Below are positions 50,958 through 59,652 of a stretch of DNA of 64,000 nt, one piece after another. This DNA comes from an uncultured Candidatus Melainabacteria bacterium. GTDB taxonomy: Bacteria > Cyanobacteriota > Vampirovibrionia > Gastranaerophilales > Gastranaerophilaceae. Each line of letters opens with the position of its first letter. The first letter of the stretch is position 1. Where the stretch lies: NCBI GenBank assembly GCA_934754775.1, contig CAKVIM010000003.1:1-64000 (forward strand), written 5' to 3'. The notes below the pieces were generated by a model, which saw nothing but the letters and a program-made list of their open reading frames with translations, was not told where the DNA came from and searched no databases. The position numbers were made by a program, and so were the translations under genes.

Positions 50958-53900
50958 ATGTTATTAAATTTTATTAAAGTCGATTTTCGCACTAAAATTT
51001 TAGTCGATAAATATTTGGAGCTTATTTCTGAAGGCGTGAAACCGTCAGAAATACTTGTTCTTGTCCAAAACTCAACTTTAAAAAAACAATTCAGCGACAA
51101 AGTTCTGGAGAAAATCGAAGTTAACGCAATCGAAAAATTGAACATACATTCTTTCTTTTCTATCGTCTATAATACCCTAATAGAAAACTGGTGTTTTATA
51201 GAAAATGCAATTCCCGCAGATAAACATTTTATTCTCCCGAACCTTGTTGGTTTAGAGGTTTCGCAGTTCCTGTTAAAAGATATTTTGAAGAATGTAGAAG
51301 TTAAAGGTTATAATTCAAAGAAGTCACTTTTACACCAAATTTTTAGAAGATATTCTCTGATTGTACAAAATAATCTTACGAACGAAGATGTACAAGAGCG
51401 GTCAAAAATTTTGAAAGAATCTTTTGCCGATGATGCTGAAATTATTATCAAAAAACTTCTATCAATAACTCTGAAATCAAGAAGTCTGGACTATTTGAGG
51501 CAGACACTGATTTTCAATCATGTTTATAAACATACAGATTATTTCAAAAACATAAAATATTTGCTTGTTGATGATGCTGACGAAATGACGCCGGTTTGTT
51601 TCGATTTTATCAAGTATCTGAAACCGCAGTTAAAAGATTGGGTGATTTGTTTTGACTCGCTAGGTTCAAGTCGTTGCGGGTATTTGAGTGCGGATACATC
51701 GATTGAGCATAAGTTGAAGAGTGTGTTCGGAGAAGAGGTTGTGAGTGATTATACACCCCTCATCCACAAGGGGCGAGGGAGCGAAGCTTGCGATGTTCAA
51801 GCCTTGTCAAACACTTTTCCGCAGGGTGAGATTATTTTTTCAAATATTTTGGAAAATAAACACGAAAGATTGGAAAATTTTACATTAACGTCACTCTCCA
51901 AACGTGCGGAAATATTGGATTACACGATTGAAAAGATACAAAACTTATTCAAAAAAAATATTAAAGCAAAAGATATAACGATAATCACGCCGCTTCAGGA
52001 TGACATGCTTCATTTTACATTACGAGAAAACCTGAAATGCAACCTATTGTTCCTTTCCGGCAGTGAAAAACTTATAGACAATCCGCTTGTTAAAGCAAGT
52101 TTGAACATTTTGAAACTCATGTTGGGGCTTGAAATCTCTGAACTTGATTTGCGTGTTATATTGGCAGAATACGTGGGAATTCCGATTAAGTATTGTCATA
52201 AAATTTTGGAAGTTTACAAGCAATCAGGGCTTTTACCGATGATGGAGCTTGAGTTTTATAACGAAAAATACCAAAAGTTTTATGAAGCTTTTGAAAATGT
52301 TAAAGATAAAGTCGAAAACGGGAAATGTAAACTCTCAAACGCTGTTTACGAGATGTTTTATGCGGTTGTAAGTTATGTTGACGAGACGAAGATTAATAAA
52401 TTTAATTTCTTCATCAAGCAGTTAAAGGATTTTGAGAGCGTTTTAGGCTGGAAAAATGTTATTGAGCGAGCTAACGATATAATTGTTCAAATTGAAAACT
52501 CAATTATAGCAGAAAATCCGAGTTCAACTTTAGATATTCAGGATGATGATTTAATTGTAGCGACTCCGCAAAAAATAATTGATAATAAAATTTCGACCAA
52601 ATACCAGTTCTGGCTTGATGTTTCGCATTCAGACTGGGTAAAAAATGATACCGGACCTTTGTATAATGCGTGGGTTATGCAGGCGGACTGGACAAAAGAC
52701 GAGTACACGATAGAAGATGATATCTTTTTATCAAAACAAAAAACTGCAAGGATTTTAAGAAAGCTTCTTTTGCTTGCTCAAAATCATGTTTGGGCATGTT
52801 CAAGTTTGTTTGACCCGACAGGTGCAGAAAATCTTGGTGGGATAGAAGATTATCTTGCGGGCAGTGATGATGCCGAACCTATTGAGGGAAATAAGGTTTT
52901 TAAAATTATTCCGAGAGATGACCAGAAGCCGGTTTTGGATTATCAAAAAGGTTCAATGGCAATTTCTGCTGTTCCGGGAGCAGGGAAAACAACGATTTTA
53001 CTGGCTTTGATTATTAAACTCATTAACCGTGGTGTTACTCCGACAAATATTTTTGTCTTAACTTATATGGATTCTGCTGCGAGAAACTTTAGAGAACGTA
53101 TCAAAAATATGTGTCCGAATTCGACTCTCTTGCCGAATATCAGTACAATTCACGGTTTGGCGTTAAAGATTTTGAAAGAGAATTCTAACTACGAAAGATT
53201 AAATTTGTCTTCGGATTTCGATATTTGCGATGACACCCAAAGAATGCGGATAATAAAAGGTATTGTCGGTAAATTTACTAAAACCGAGATGGAAGAATTT
53301 GACCGTGCAATTTCCGTCCTTAAGCTTCAAGAAGGCAATATTGATACGCCTTCCAGCGACAAAAAGATTGAGAAATTTAAGACATTTTTCAAGGAATATC
53401 AGTCTCAACTTAAGGAAGCTAATCTGATTGATTATGATGACATTTTGATTATGTCTGTTAAATTGTTGGAAAAAAATCCTGATATTTTGGAATACTACCA
53501 AAACATTTGCGAATATATTATAGAAGATGAAGCTCAAGATTCGTCCGGTGTTCAGCAACGATTAATCGGCTTGTTGAGTGGTAAGCATAAAAACTTAATT
53601 CGCTGCGGTGATATTAATCAAGCAATTACAACAACTTTTTCAAATGCAGACGTGGAAGGGTTTAGAGCATTTATTAAAAATGCTGATACAACGGTTGAGA
53701 TGAACCATTCACAACGTTGCACGCAAGATGTTATGACTCTGGCGAACAATCTTGTTGATTTTGGGAATGGAATTTTGCCGAAAGCTTTTTTTACAAGCTA
53801 TATGCAAGGTGTTAAGGGTAAGAATCCGGAAAGTGAAAACGCAATTTATTCAAAAGTTTTTGAAAATGGGTTTGCCGAACGTAACTTTGTCTTAAAAGAG

Positions 53901-54839
53901 ATTAAAAATATTTTAACGAGAGACAAAGAAGCGACGGTTGGTATCTTATTGAGGAATAATTTTCAGGTAGCTAATTGGACGCATTTTATAAATGATGCGG
54001 GTTTAAAGACAATTACTCGAAGCGAATCTTTAGGTCAAAAAGGCGTGTTTAATACGATTTTTTCAATCCTTAAATTTATCCAAAATCCGTTTGACAACGA
54101 AGTTTTGACTTCTACTTATGAAAATCTTTCAGAACTCGGATTTTACAAACAAAGATTACAGCTTGAAATTAGGAACTCAGAAACACCGTTTATTGAGAAA
54201 GATGGGGATGATATTGAGTCTGCGAGTCTTTCGCAATTTTTGTGGGATATGCAGTATTGGCTGAATTCGTCAACCTTACCGTTGGAAGAGTTAGTTATAA
54301 GAATCGGGTTATTTTATTACACAAGTGATATTGAAAAATCTAATGTATATTTAATTGCAACGCTTGTGAAACGCTTAAATGCAAGCGGAAAATTTGATTT
54401 GACGTTACAAAGATTGGAAGAACTTTCTAAAAAACCTTCACTAAGCGGATTTAAGTTCTTCTCGGAAGAAGAAGATAAGGATGCAGCGAAAGGCAAAGTT
54501 CAGATTATGACTTTGCATAAATCTAAAGGGGATGAGTTTGAGTACGTATTCTTGCCTGAAATGGCAGAAAAAAATCTTTCAATCGACATAAATCAAGCTA
54601 AGCTTAAAGCTTCGTCTTTGTTCATGGAAGAGGTTAAGGCGTTTAATCCAAGTTACAAACGCAAATCAGAACTTGAACTCAAAGAATTCAATTCAGAAGA
54701 GAGTTTGCGACTTTTGTATGTTGCAATTACTCGTGCACAAAAGAAACTCTTTATCACGACTTCAGCTAAAGCTAAAGGTTGGGGCAATAAAGAAGTTGAG
54801 CAAGCTCCGAGTGTAATATTTGATGGTGTGCTTGCTTAA
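50958..54839 (+). CDS. Tandem-module UvrD/Rep-like superfamily 1 helicase
   Basis: 1293 residues from an ATG with AAGGAG. The C-terminal half is an active-looking helicase: Walker A SAVPGAGKTT (near 672), TIHGLALKIL, DEAQDSS (near 857), LLRNNFQVANW, MTLHKSKGDEFEYVFLP and LLYVAITRAQKKL. The N-terminal 650 residues look like a second, degenerate copy: ILVLVQNSTLKKQFSDKVLE, LNIHSFFSIVY, VDDADEMTP in place of DEAQD, ITIITPLQDD, with no Walker A. This resembles AddB-type pairing in one chain, but there is no nuclease domain. TPLIHKGRGSEACDVQAL (51751-51804) looks like an in-frame repeat insertion. Confidence 0.85.
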   Translation: MLLNFIKVDFRTKILVDKYLELISEGVKPSEILVLVQNSTLKKQFSDKVLEKIEVNAIEKLNIHSFFSIVYNTLIENWCFIENAIPADKHFILPNLVGLEVSQFLLKDILKNVEVKGYNSKKSLLHQIFRRYSLIVQNNLTNEDVQERSKILKESFADDAEIIIKKLLSITLKSRSLDYLRQTLIFNHVYKHTDYFKNIKYLLVDDADEMTPVCFDFIKYLKPQLKDWVICFDSLGSSRCGYLSADTSIEHKLKSVFGEEVVSDYTPLIHKGRGSEACDVQALSNTFPQGEIIFSNILENKHERLENFTLTSLSKRAEILDYTIEKIQNLFKKNIKAKDITIITPLQDDMLHFTLRENLKCNLLFLSGSEKLIDNPLVKASLNILKLMLGLEISELDLRVILAEYVGIPIKYCHKILEVYKQSGLLPMMELEFYNEKYQKFYEAFENVKDKVENGKCKLSNAVYEMFYAVVSYVDETKINKFNFFIKQLKDFESVLGWKNVIERANDIIVQIENSIIAENPSSTLDIQDDDLIVATPQKIIDNKISTKYQFWLDVSHSDWVKNDTGPLYNAWVMQADWTKDEYTIEDDIFLSKQKTARILRKLLLLAQNHVWACSSLFDPTGAENLGGIEDYLAGSDDAEPIEGNKVFKIIPRDDQKPVLDYQKGSMAISAVPGAGKTTILLALIIKLINRGVTPTNIFVLTYMDSAARNFRERIKNMCPNSTLLPNISTIHGLALKILKENSNYERLNLSSDFDICDDTQRMRIIKGIVGKFTKTEMEEFDRAISVLKLQEGNIDTPSSDKKIEKFKTFFKEYQSQLKEANLIDYDDILIMSVKLLEKNPDILEYYQNICEYIIEDEAQDSSGVQQRLIGLLSGKHKNLIRCGDINQAITTTFSNADVEGFRAFIKNADTTVEMNHSQRCTQDVMTLANNLVDFGNGILPKAFFTSYMQGVKGKNPESENAIYSKVFENGFAERNFVLKEIKNILTRDKEATVGILLRNNFQVANWTHFINDAGLKTITRSESLGQKGVFNTIFSILKFIQNPFDNEVLTSTYENLSELGFYKQRLQLEIRNSETPFIEKDGDDIESASLSQFLWDMQYWLNSSTLPLEELVIRIGLFYYTSDIEKSNVYLIATLVKRLNASGKFDLTLQRLEELSKKPSLSGFKFFSEEEDKDAAKGKVQIMTLHKSKGDEFEYVFLPEMAEKNLSIDINQAKLKASSLFMEEVKAFNPSYKRKSELELKEFNSEESLRLLYVAITRAQKKLFITTSAKAKGWGNKEVEQAPSVIFDGVLA

Positions 54840-55675
54840 AAAACTTCTGCCACGCCGTTTTTGATAAAATGTAATCCTGAAATGAACTGAAAACGCTCAT
54901 TAAAAGGATTTGATTTTAATTCCTCTAATACAAAATAGGTTGAGCCTGAGCCTGACATGATAGATTGCGGGAGTTTTGATTTAATTTCTTGTAATTCGCT
55001 ATAATCGTCAAAAACAGCGTACTCCAGATCATTGTACAAGAATTCTTTAATGTCATTATTTTTTTCTATTGCATCAAGCATTTTTTCTGTCATGTTATTT
55101 TGCGGTTTAAATTTTTTTGCAGCATATTTTGTGTAAGCTTCTTTTGCCGAAATTCCGAGCTCTTTAGGCTTAATCAATGTTACAGGAGCTTGGATTGGTT
55201 TAATTTTTTCAATCTTTTCGCCTCTTGAAGTTGCAAGCAAACATCCGCCTTCCAGACAAACATTCAAATCAGAACCAAGTTTTGCACATAATTCGTGCAG
55301 TTTTTCAGTCGTTAGCGGTCTATCAAATAATTCATTCAGACCGTATAAAGTTCCTGCAGCATCAGTGCTTCCGCCTGCAAGTCCTGCTGCAATCGGGATA
55401 TTCTTTTCGATAAAGATTTTGATTTTAGCCTTTTGGCCGACGGTAGACAAAAATAAATCGCAAGCCTTGTAAACAAGATTTTTCTCATTGTAAGGAATTT
55501 CCGTGCTGTTTCCGTCAAGTTCAATCTGTGTTTCTGCAGCACTTTCAGTACTAATCGTTAAATAATCGTAAAGGCTGATTAATTGCATAATACTCTTGAT
55601 ATTGTGGAATCCGTCAGGACGCTTGCCAACTATTTCCAAAGTTAGGTTAATTTTTGCAGGACATTTTATTTTCAT
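54836..55675 (-). CDS. ispE: 4-diphosphocytidyl-2-C-methyl-D-erythritol kinase
   Basis: 279 residues from the ATG at 55675 (MKIKCPAKINLTLEIVGKRP); three codons upstream is another ATG, less probable because KI-CPAKINL is the conserved start. GHMP kinase of the MEP isoprenoid pathway: the ATP loop is IPIAAGLAGGSTDAAGTLYG near 93, and the C-terminal SGSGSTYFV matches the third motif. Overlaps the convergent helicase stop by 4 bp. Use of the MEP route fits a cyanobacterial lineage. Confidence 0.96.
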   Translation of the reverse strand: MKIKCPAKINLTLEIVGKRPDGFHNIKSIMQLISLYDYLTISTESAAETQIELDGNSTEIPYNEKNLVYKACDLFLSTVGQKAKIKIFIEKNIPIAAGLAGGSTDAAGTLYGLNELFDRPLTTEKLHELCAKLGSDLNVCLEGGCLLATSRGEKIEKIKPIQAPVTLIKPKELGISAKEAYTKYAAKKFKPQNNMTEKMLDAIEKNNDIKEFLYNDLEYAVFDDYSELQEIKSKLPQSIMSGSGSTYFVLEELKSNPFNERFQFISGLHFIKNGVAEVF

Positions 55676-55699
55676 ACTCTTCATAATAAACTAATTGTA

Positions 55700-55930
55700 G
55701 CACACAAAAAAGATACAAAAAGCTCCTTTCGGAAGAGATTCAAAAGGAGCAAGGCTAATTATTATGAAGAAAAGATTTTGCTTAAGAAGTAAGCCGAACA
55801 CACACACAATGCCTAATCATATTTTGGTCGAAATCCGACAATTCACTAGCTGCCTTCGACTTACATTTATATTTTAACATTTTGTTCAAGGCTTCTTAAT
55901 CCTCTTAAGAAGTAATCCTTAGGGATAATT
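55700..55930 (-). ncRNA. Candidate structured RNA or long 3' leader-trailer
   Basis: Gene-free 230 bp between the asparaginase stop and ispE start. On the minus strand it has a perfect hairpin CTTCTTAA-GAGGA-TTAAGAAG (about 55909-55889), a longer pairing GTCGAA...TTCGAC around 55862-55829, a second copy of TTACTTCTTAAG, and ends in an intrinsic terminator (55749-55716). No frame has coding character. It could be an independent small RNA or the 3' end of the asparaginase transcript; I do not recognise SRP, 6S or RNase P RNA in it. Confidence 0.4.
55716..55749 (-). terminator. Intrinsic terminator
   Basis: On the minus strand GCTCCTTT...AAAGGAGC with a 13-nt loop followed by TTTTT. It would end transcription coming from the asparaginase gene or the candidate RNA, before ispE. 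Confidence 0.8.
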
Positions 55931-55955
55931 TATTTTAAAAATTTGTTCTTAAATT

Positions 55956-56876
55956 TTAAGGTATTATTTCGACATGTCCGACAACTTGACCATGCAATGT
56001 TTTGATACTCTTGTCAAAATCGATTTTACCCCAACCGAGTCGATTAATCATTTCTAAAACCGCAAATCTTCTTGCTTCCATTGAGCAATCGTTGATTTTA
56101 ACTACAAACCCGTCGCCGATTTTGTAGTTAAACACAATGCAAAGTCCGCCCGCTCCGACTTTTGCAATCAAATTATCCGTGTTTTGGATAATTTCTGTAT
56201 CTAATCTGTTTTCTCCGCCAAAAATGTATGGGTGATTTTTTATTGCAGATATGATTTTGTCGTATTTTAGTAAATTTTTGTATCCGATTAGCATGTTTTC
56301 CAGCGGCATGCTTAAAATTGGAACTCCACAGCCGTCTGTTGTTACGGGATAAGGCTGTGTCGCTCCTTCGCTCCGACTTTCTTCTTTAGGGCAAGGAAGA
56401 TTGGCTAAAGTATTTATTTTATTCTTAATTGCAACCTGCAGCGGATGCTCCGGTCTATCATAAGTTAGCATGTCCCAACCCATAACTTTGCACAAAACTA
56501 AAAAGCCGATGTGTTTTCCGGAACAATTGTTGTGAATTGCGGTCGCTTTTTCACCTCTAAGAAGCATTTTATCTTGCATGCTTCTGGCAAGCGGGGCATG
56601 CACTCCGCAACGCAAAAGGTTTTCGTCGATATCAAATTTTTCTAAAATCCCACGAGCAACTTTTATGTGGCACTCTTCTCCGGCATGGGAGCCGCAGCAA
56701 AGTGCAAGCTCTTCTTCTGTCAAATCAACATTATTGTCGACAAGCAAAGTTGCCTGCAAAGGTTTAGCACAAGAACGTAAATAATAAGCATCGGTCTGAA
56801 ATCGGTTTGAATACTGCATAAAGATGCCTTCATGAAATTCTTCAACCAACCCGTCCCGAATGTATTCTATACGCAC
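55956..56876 (-). CDS. L-asparaginase (asparaginase II family, PF06089 type)
   Basis: 306 residues, GTG start directly after the upstream gene's stop (TAA-GTG). Family marks are YLRSCAKPLQA near 33, CGSHAGEECH, HNNCSGKHIGFL and DGCGVPILSMPL, then KVGAGGLCIVF near the end. Hydrolyses asparagine to aspartate; these proteins differ from the periplasmic type. Between NKINTLANL and TDGCGVP the stretch PCPKEESRSEGATQPYPV (about 56394-56341) is hydrophilic and has no match to what I expect there; its DNA contains CGGAGCGAAGGAGCGACAC, so an in-frame repeat insertion is possible. Confidence 0.88.
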   Translation of the reverse strand: MRIEYIRDGLVEEFHEGIFMQYSNRFQTDAYYLRSCAKPLQATLLVDNNVDLTEEELALCCGSHAGEECHIKVARGILEKFDIDENLLRCGVHAPLARSMQDKMLLRGEKATAIHNNCSGKHIGFLVLCKVMGWDMLTYDRPEHPLQVAIKNKINTLANLPCPKEESRSEGATQPYPVTTDGCGVPILSMPLENMLIGYKNLLKYDKIISAIKNHPYIFGGENRLDTEIIQNTDNLIAKVGAGGLCIVFNYKIGDGFVVKINDCSMEARRFAVLEMINRLGWGKIDFDKSIKTLHGQVVGHVEIIP

Positions 56877-57629
56877 TTATTTCACTTCCTTGTGGTCTTT
56901 AATGAAAGTCAAAAGTGCATCCATTTTTTGTCTTAAGATTTCGTTTTCTTCCTTAAGGCGTGTGTTTTCAACTCTTATATCGTAATCTTCTTTTTCTAAA
57001 GATAATGTCGGAATATCATCAGGGTTAAGCGAAAATCTCTTACCCGCTTCTTCTTTCATAAAAATAATACTCTTAACGTCTTTTTCTTGAACAAAGCCCA
57101 TTTGCACCATTAATTCCGCAATGAACACGTGTTTGCCGGACTCATTCATCTCTTTTTGTTTATCAAGAACTTCGTCTAATTGTTCAATTGTCATTTTGCC
57201 GGCACGGATGAAATATTCACCGGTTCTGTATTTGCCTGCAATGAACCCCGCTATTGCACTGATAAGATTTGGAACTTTGTTCGAAAAGAACCCTGATGTT
57301 TTGCAGAAAGTAAAAGCTTTTGCAACTTCTTCCATCGTAAAATTATTCTCAATCGCAATTTCAATCAAAGACATGCCTTTAGAACAACAATTCAAAAATG
57401 CATATATGCTTTCATCAAACTTTGATTCCTTTGTCAAAAGCTCATTCTGACCTAAATCTGACAAAGCAGGTTTATAGATATGGAAGAGTTCACCTTCTTG
57501 AACATCTAAAAATTCGTTACTAAGATAATTAGTTAAATCATTTGACAAATTTAGGAATATTGTTTGCTTAATCCAAAGCGGAAATGCGAGCATTTTTTCC
57601 ATAAAATCTATAAATAAGCTCTTACTCAT
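56877..57629 (-). CDS. Hypothetical protein with GspE-N-like segment and C-terminal coiled coil
   Basis: 250 residues. Residues 80-115 look like a helical HTH-type unit (SLIEIAIENNFTMEEVAKAF). Residues 140-190 (IRAGKMTIEQLDEVLDKQ, then LMVQMGFVQEKDVKSII) resemble the N-terminal MshEN/GspE domain, which in other proteins can bind cyclic di-GMP; this is tentative. The last 30 residues form a coiled coil (ENTRLKEENEILRQKMDALL). It sits directly upstream of the asparaginase gene and is divergent from the flagellar genes. Confidence 0.7.
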   Translation of the reverse strand: MSKSLFIDFMEKMLAFPLWIKQTIFLNLSNDLTNYLSNEFLDVQEGELFHIYKPALSDLGQNELLTKESKFDESIYAFLNCCSKGMSLIEIAIENNFTMEEVAKAFTFCKTSGFFSNKVPNLISAIAGFIAGKYRTGEYFIRAGKMTIEQLDEVLDKQKEMNESGKHVFIAELMVQMGFVQEKDVKSIIFMKEEAGKRFSLNPDDIPTLSLEKEDYDIRVENTRLKEENEILRQKMDALLTFIKDHKEVK

Positions 57630-57657
57630 GAAATATATCCTTCTTTTAAATGATAAC

Positions 57658-57686
57658 TTTACAAAAATTATAACATAAGATAATAA
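57658..57686 (+). promoter_or_regulatory. Promoter of the flagellar flaG-fliS-fliT operon
   Basis: TTTACA (57658-57663), a 17-bp spacer and TAATAA (57681-57686), 31 bp before the flaG-like start. This is a housekeeping-type pattern; I see no sigma-28 box (TAAA-N15-GCCGATAA). Confidence 0.5.
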
Positions 57687-57717
57687 AAGTTAACATTTGT
57701 AAAGGAAGCTTCATAAA

Positions 57718-58167
57718 ATGGGCATGGACGGTTTATCAATAGCGAACACCGGCGTAGTGAAAGAGTCTACGTCTGCGGAGCTTGCAAACAAAACAGAACA
57801 AGCTGTTCATGCAGATACAGCAAATCAAGCACGTCAAGTTCAGAGCTTGGGCGTTAACCAGAGGGTTAAACCAAAAGAAGAGGATGAACAAACCGGAGGA
57901 AAAAAGAAAAAGGACGAAGAAACCTTTCAAGACGGGCTTGTAGAGGAACCTCAGGAACCGGACGAAATTGAGGATGACGTAGAGATTGATGATGTTGAAA
58001 ATCCAAATAAAGATTTTTATGTAAAATTAAATGTAAAAGATGATATAATAGAATTATACGATTCTGCAACAGACAGACTCATTGAAACTATATCCGGAAA
58101 TGAACTCGGGGAATTAGTGCAAAAACTGAACATGGCGTCAGGAATTTTTGTGAATAAGAAGGTATAA
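57718..58167 (+). CDS. flaG: FlaG-like flagellar protein
   Basis: 149 residues. The C-terminal 55 residues (FYVKLNVKDDIIELYDSATD, then SGNELGELVQKLNMASGIFV) match the FlaG core, where the usual pattern is VV-V-D--TGEVIR-IP. The N-terminal 90 residues are polar and acidic with a Lys-rich island (GGKKKKDEE) and look disordered. FlaG influences filament length in other bacteria. Position just upstream of fliS supports the call; no flagellin gene is in the window. Confidence 0.8.
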   Translation: MGMDGLSIANTGVVKESTSAELANKTEQAVHADTANQARQVQSLGVNQRVKPKEEDEQTGGKKKKDEETFQDGLVEEPQEPDEIEDDVEIDDVENPNKDFYVKLNVKDDIIELYDSATDRLIETISGNELGELVQKLNMASGIFVNKKV

Positions 58168-58674
58168 ATGCCACCAGTAAATCCATATAACAAGTACATA
58201 AAACAATATCAGGCTAGCAACGTTAATACCGCTACGCCAGAAAAACTTATGATATTACTTTTTGATGGTGCTTTGCAATTCTTGCAAAAGGCAAAAACTG
58301 CGATTGCTGAAAATAATATTAAGGAACGCTCTGAAAACATCGACGGTGCAAGAAAAATCCTTAGAGAATTGATGCGAACAATTGATTTGGAAAACGGAAA
58401 TGACGTTTCAAAATCACTTTTCAGACTTTATAACAAGATGACAATGAACTTGATTAAAGCCAATGTTCAAAGGAATGTGGCTAAAATCGACGAAGTTATT
58501 ACGGATATAACTAATATTCGTTGGGGATTTCAAAAAGCAATAGAAATTAAAAGCGGAATTATTACTCTTGAAGAGGCGATGAAAGAGCAAGAAGCAATGA
58601 ATGCTCAGGCTCCTCAAGTTTCACAGGCTCCACAAATACTACAAGATGGTGAAGGTACAAATAATGCAGGATGA
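58168..58674 (+). CDS. fliS: Flagellar chaperone FliS
   Basis: 168 residues, starting at the base after the flaG stop. NPYNKYIKQYQASNVNTATP plus EKLMILLFDGALQFL is the diagnostic FliS start (YxQ-N---TASPEKLI-MLYDGA). The four-helix core binds the C-terminus of flagellin to keep it unfolded in the cytosol. A Gln/Ala/Pro-rich tail of about 40 residues (EQEAMNAQAPQVSQAPQ) is longer than usual. Overlaps the next gene by 11 bp. Confidence 0.94.
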   Translation: MPPVNPYNKYIKQYQASNVNTATPEKLMILLFDGALQFLQKAKTAIAENNIKERSENIDGARKILRELMRTIDLENGNDVSKSLFRLYNKMTMNLIKANVQRNVAKIDEVITDITNIRWGFQKAIEIKSGIITLEEAMKEQEAMNAQAPQVSQAPQILQDGEGTNNAG

Positions 58675-59038
58675 ACAACAGTTTGAACAACTCATGATGC
58701 AGTATACACAGCTTAAAAATGGCTCTGAAGATATTGCAAGAATGATTGACAACGAAGATTTCGATAATGCAATTACGATGATTAAAAATCGTGAGCAGTT
58801 ATTTCTGAGCTGCAAATGCATGCGTAAGTATTTGGAATTGACTCCTGTTCAACAAAAAGAGCTGGACGCACTTCTTGATGAAATAAGAGAACAAGAACTT
58901 AAGAACATCAAAACATTAGAAAAAAGCATGCGTGAAATTGAGTTAGAACTCAAAAAGACTCAAAAATCAGAAAAAATACAACAAGCCTATGACGGCACGG
59001 AAGGTTATAAAGGTAGTATTATTAACGTTCAAGAATAA
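58664..59038 (+). CDS. FliT/FlgN-like flagellar chaperone
   Basis: 124 residues from the ATG at 58664 (MQDEQQFEQLMMQYTQLKNG), which overlaps the fliS stop; earlier in-frame ATGs lie inside fliS and are less likely. All-helical with heptad patterns (IDNEDFDNAITMIKNREQLF, then LDALLDEIREQELKNIKTLE). In FliT and FlgN the same kind of helical hairpin precedes the sentence-like EREQL block. Position after fliS fits FliT, which binds the filament cap protein FliD. Sequence similarity alone is weak. Confidence 0.7.
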   Translation: MQDEQQFEQLMMQYTQLKNGSEDIARMIDNEDFDNAITMIKNREQLFLSCKCMRKYLELTPVQQKELDALLDEIREQELKNIKTLEKSMREIELELKKTQKSEKIQQAYDGTEGYKGSIINVQE

Positions 59039-59158
59039 GCCCTAAATGTAGTAATAACAAACGTTTCAGAATTTGGCTCAAAGAGGTTGTCTTTTGAGTC
59101 AGTTTGTGCTATGTGCCTACAACCCAGAAAGAATAAGTATTTCCACAGAAAAAAGTAC

Positions 59159-59186
59159 TTGCATTATGGATTTTTATTTGTATAAT
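59159..59186 (+). promoter_or_regulatory. Strong promoter of the HU gene
   Basis: TTGCAT (59159-59164), 16-bp spacer, perfect TATAAT (59181-59186), then a short leader with AAAGGAG before the HU start. Near-consensus sigma-70-type promoter, as expected for an abundant protein. Confidence 0.8.
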
Positions 59187-59218
59187 AGAATTTGTAAATA
59201 GAAGAAAGGAGTTTTATA

Positions 59219-59497
59219 ATGAACAAAGAAGAATTAGTACAAGAAATTTCTAAGAAATCAAAAGTTACTCAAAAAGAAGCTAACGAAGTATTATCAGCTT
59301 TAATCGAAACAGTTCAAAAAACAGTTTCTAAAGGTAAAAAAGTTACTTTAGTTGGTTTTGGTACTTTCGAACCACGTAAGAGAGCTGCTAGAAACGGCAG
59401 AAACCCTCAAACTGGTAAGGAAATCAAAATTCCTGCTAAGACAGTTCCTGTATTCTCAGCTGGTAAGAAATTCAAAGAAGTTGTTAACGGTAAGTAG
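59219..59497 (+). CDS. hup: DNA-binding protein HU
   Basis: 92 residues. MNKEELVQEISKKSKVTQKE starts it, and GFGTFEPRKRAARNGRNPQT includes the family signature and the beta-arm that inserts into the DNA minor groove. HU compacts DNA and assists replication and recombination. Length is standard (90-95). It has its own strong promoter and a double hairpin downstream. Codon use is even, as for a highly expressed gene. Confidence 0.98.
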   Translation: MNKEELVQEISKKSKVTQKEANEVLSALIETVQKTVSKGKKVTLVGFGTFEPRKRAARNGRNPQTGKEIKIPAKTVPVFSAGKKFKEVVNGK

Positions 59498-59520
59498 TTT
59501 GCAATTTTAAAGAATAATTG

Positions 59521-59553
59521 AATAAGGGTCGAGGCGAAGCCTCGACCCTTATT
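59521..59553 (+). terminator. Terminator hairpin of hup
   Basis: Perfect 15-bp stem AATAAGGGTCGAGGC/GCCTCGACCCTTATT with loop GAA, then TTTA. Confidence 0.82.
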
Positions 59554-59560
59554 TTATGTT

Positions 59561-59593
59561 TTGGCGGGTTGGGGTGAAACCCCAACCCGCCAA
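59561..59593. repeat. Second 15-bp hairpin after hup
   Basis: Perfect stem TTGGCGGGTTGGGGT/ACCCCAACCCGCCAA, also with a GAA loop, 7 bp after the first hairpin. No U-run follows. Same stem length and same loop as its neighbour but unrelated stem sequence. Confidence 0.7.
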
Positions 59594-59652
59594 AGAGTGT
59601 GCGATTTGATGTCCAAAAAGTTCTCGTCATAGGAAATTAATCTTAATAAAAC

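Noticed and set aside
55700..55930. SRP RNA, 6S RNA or RNase P RNA
   Set aside because: Searched by eye for GGTCAGG-GGAAG-AGCAGCC, a 6S-type central bubble and the P4 core; none is present.
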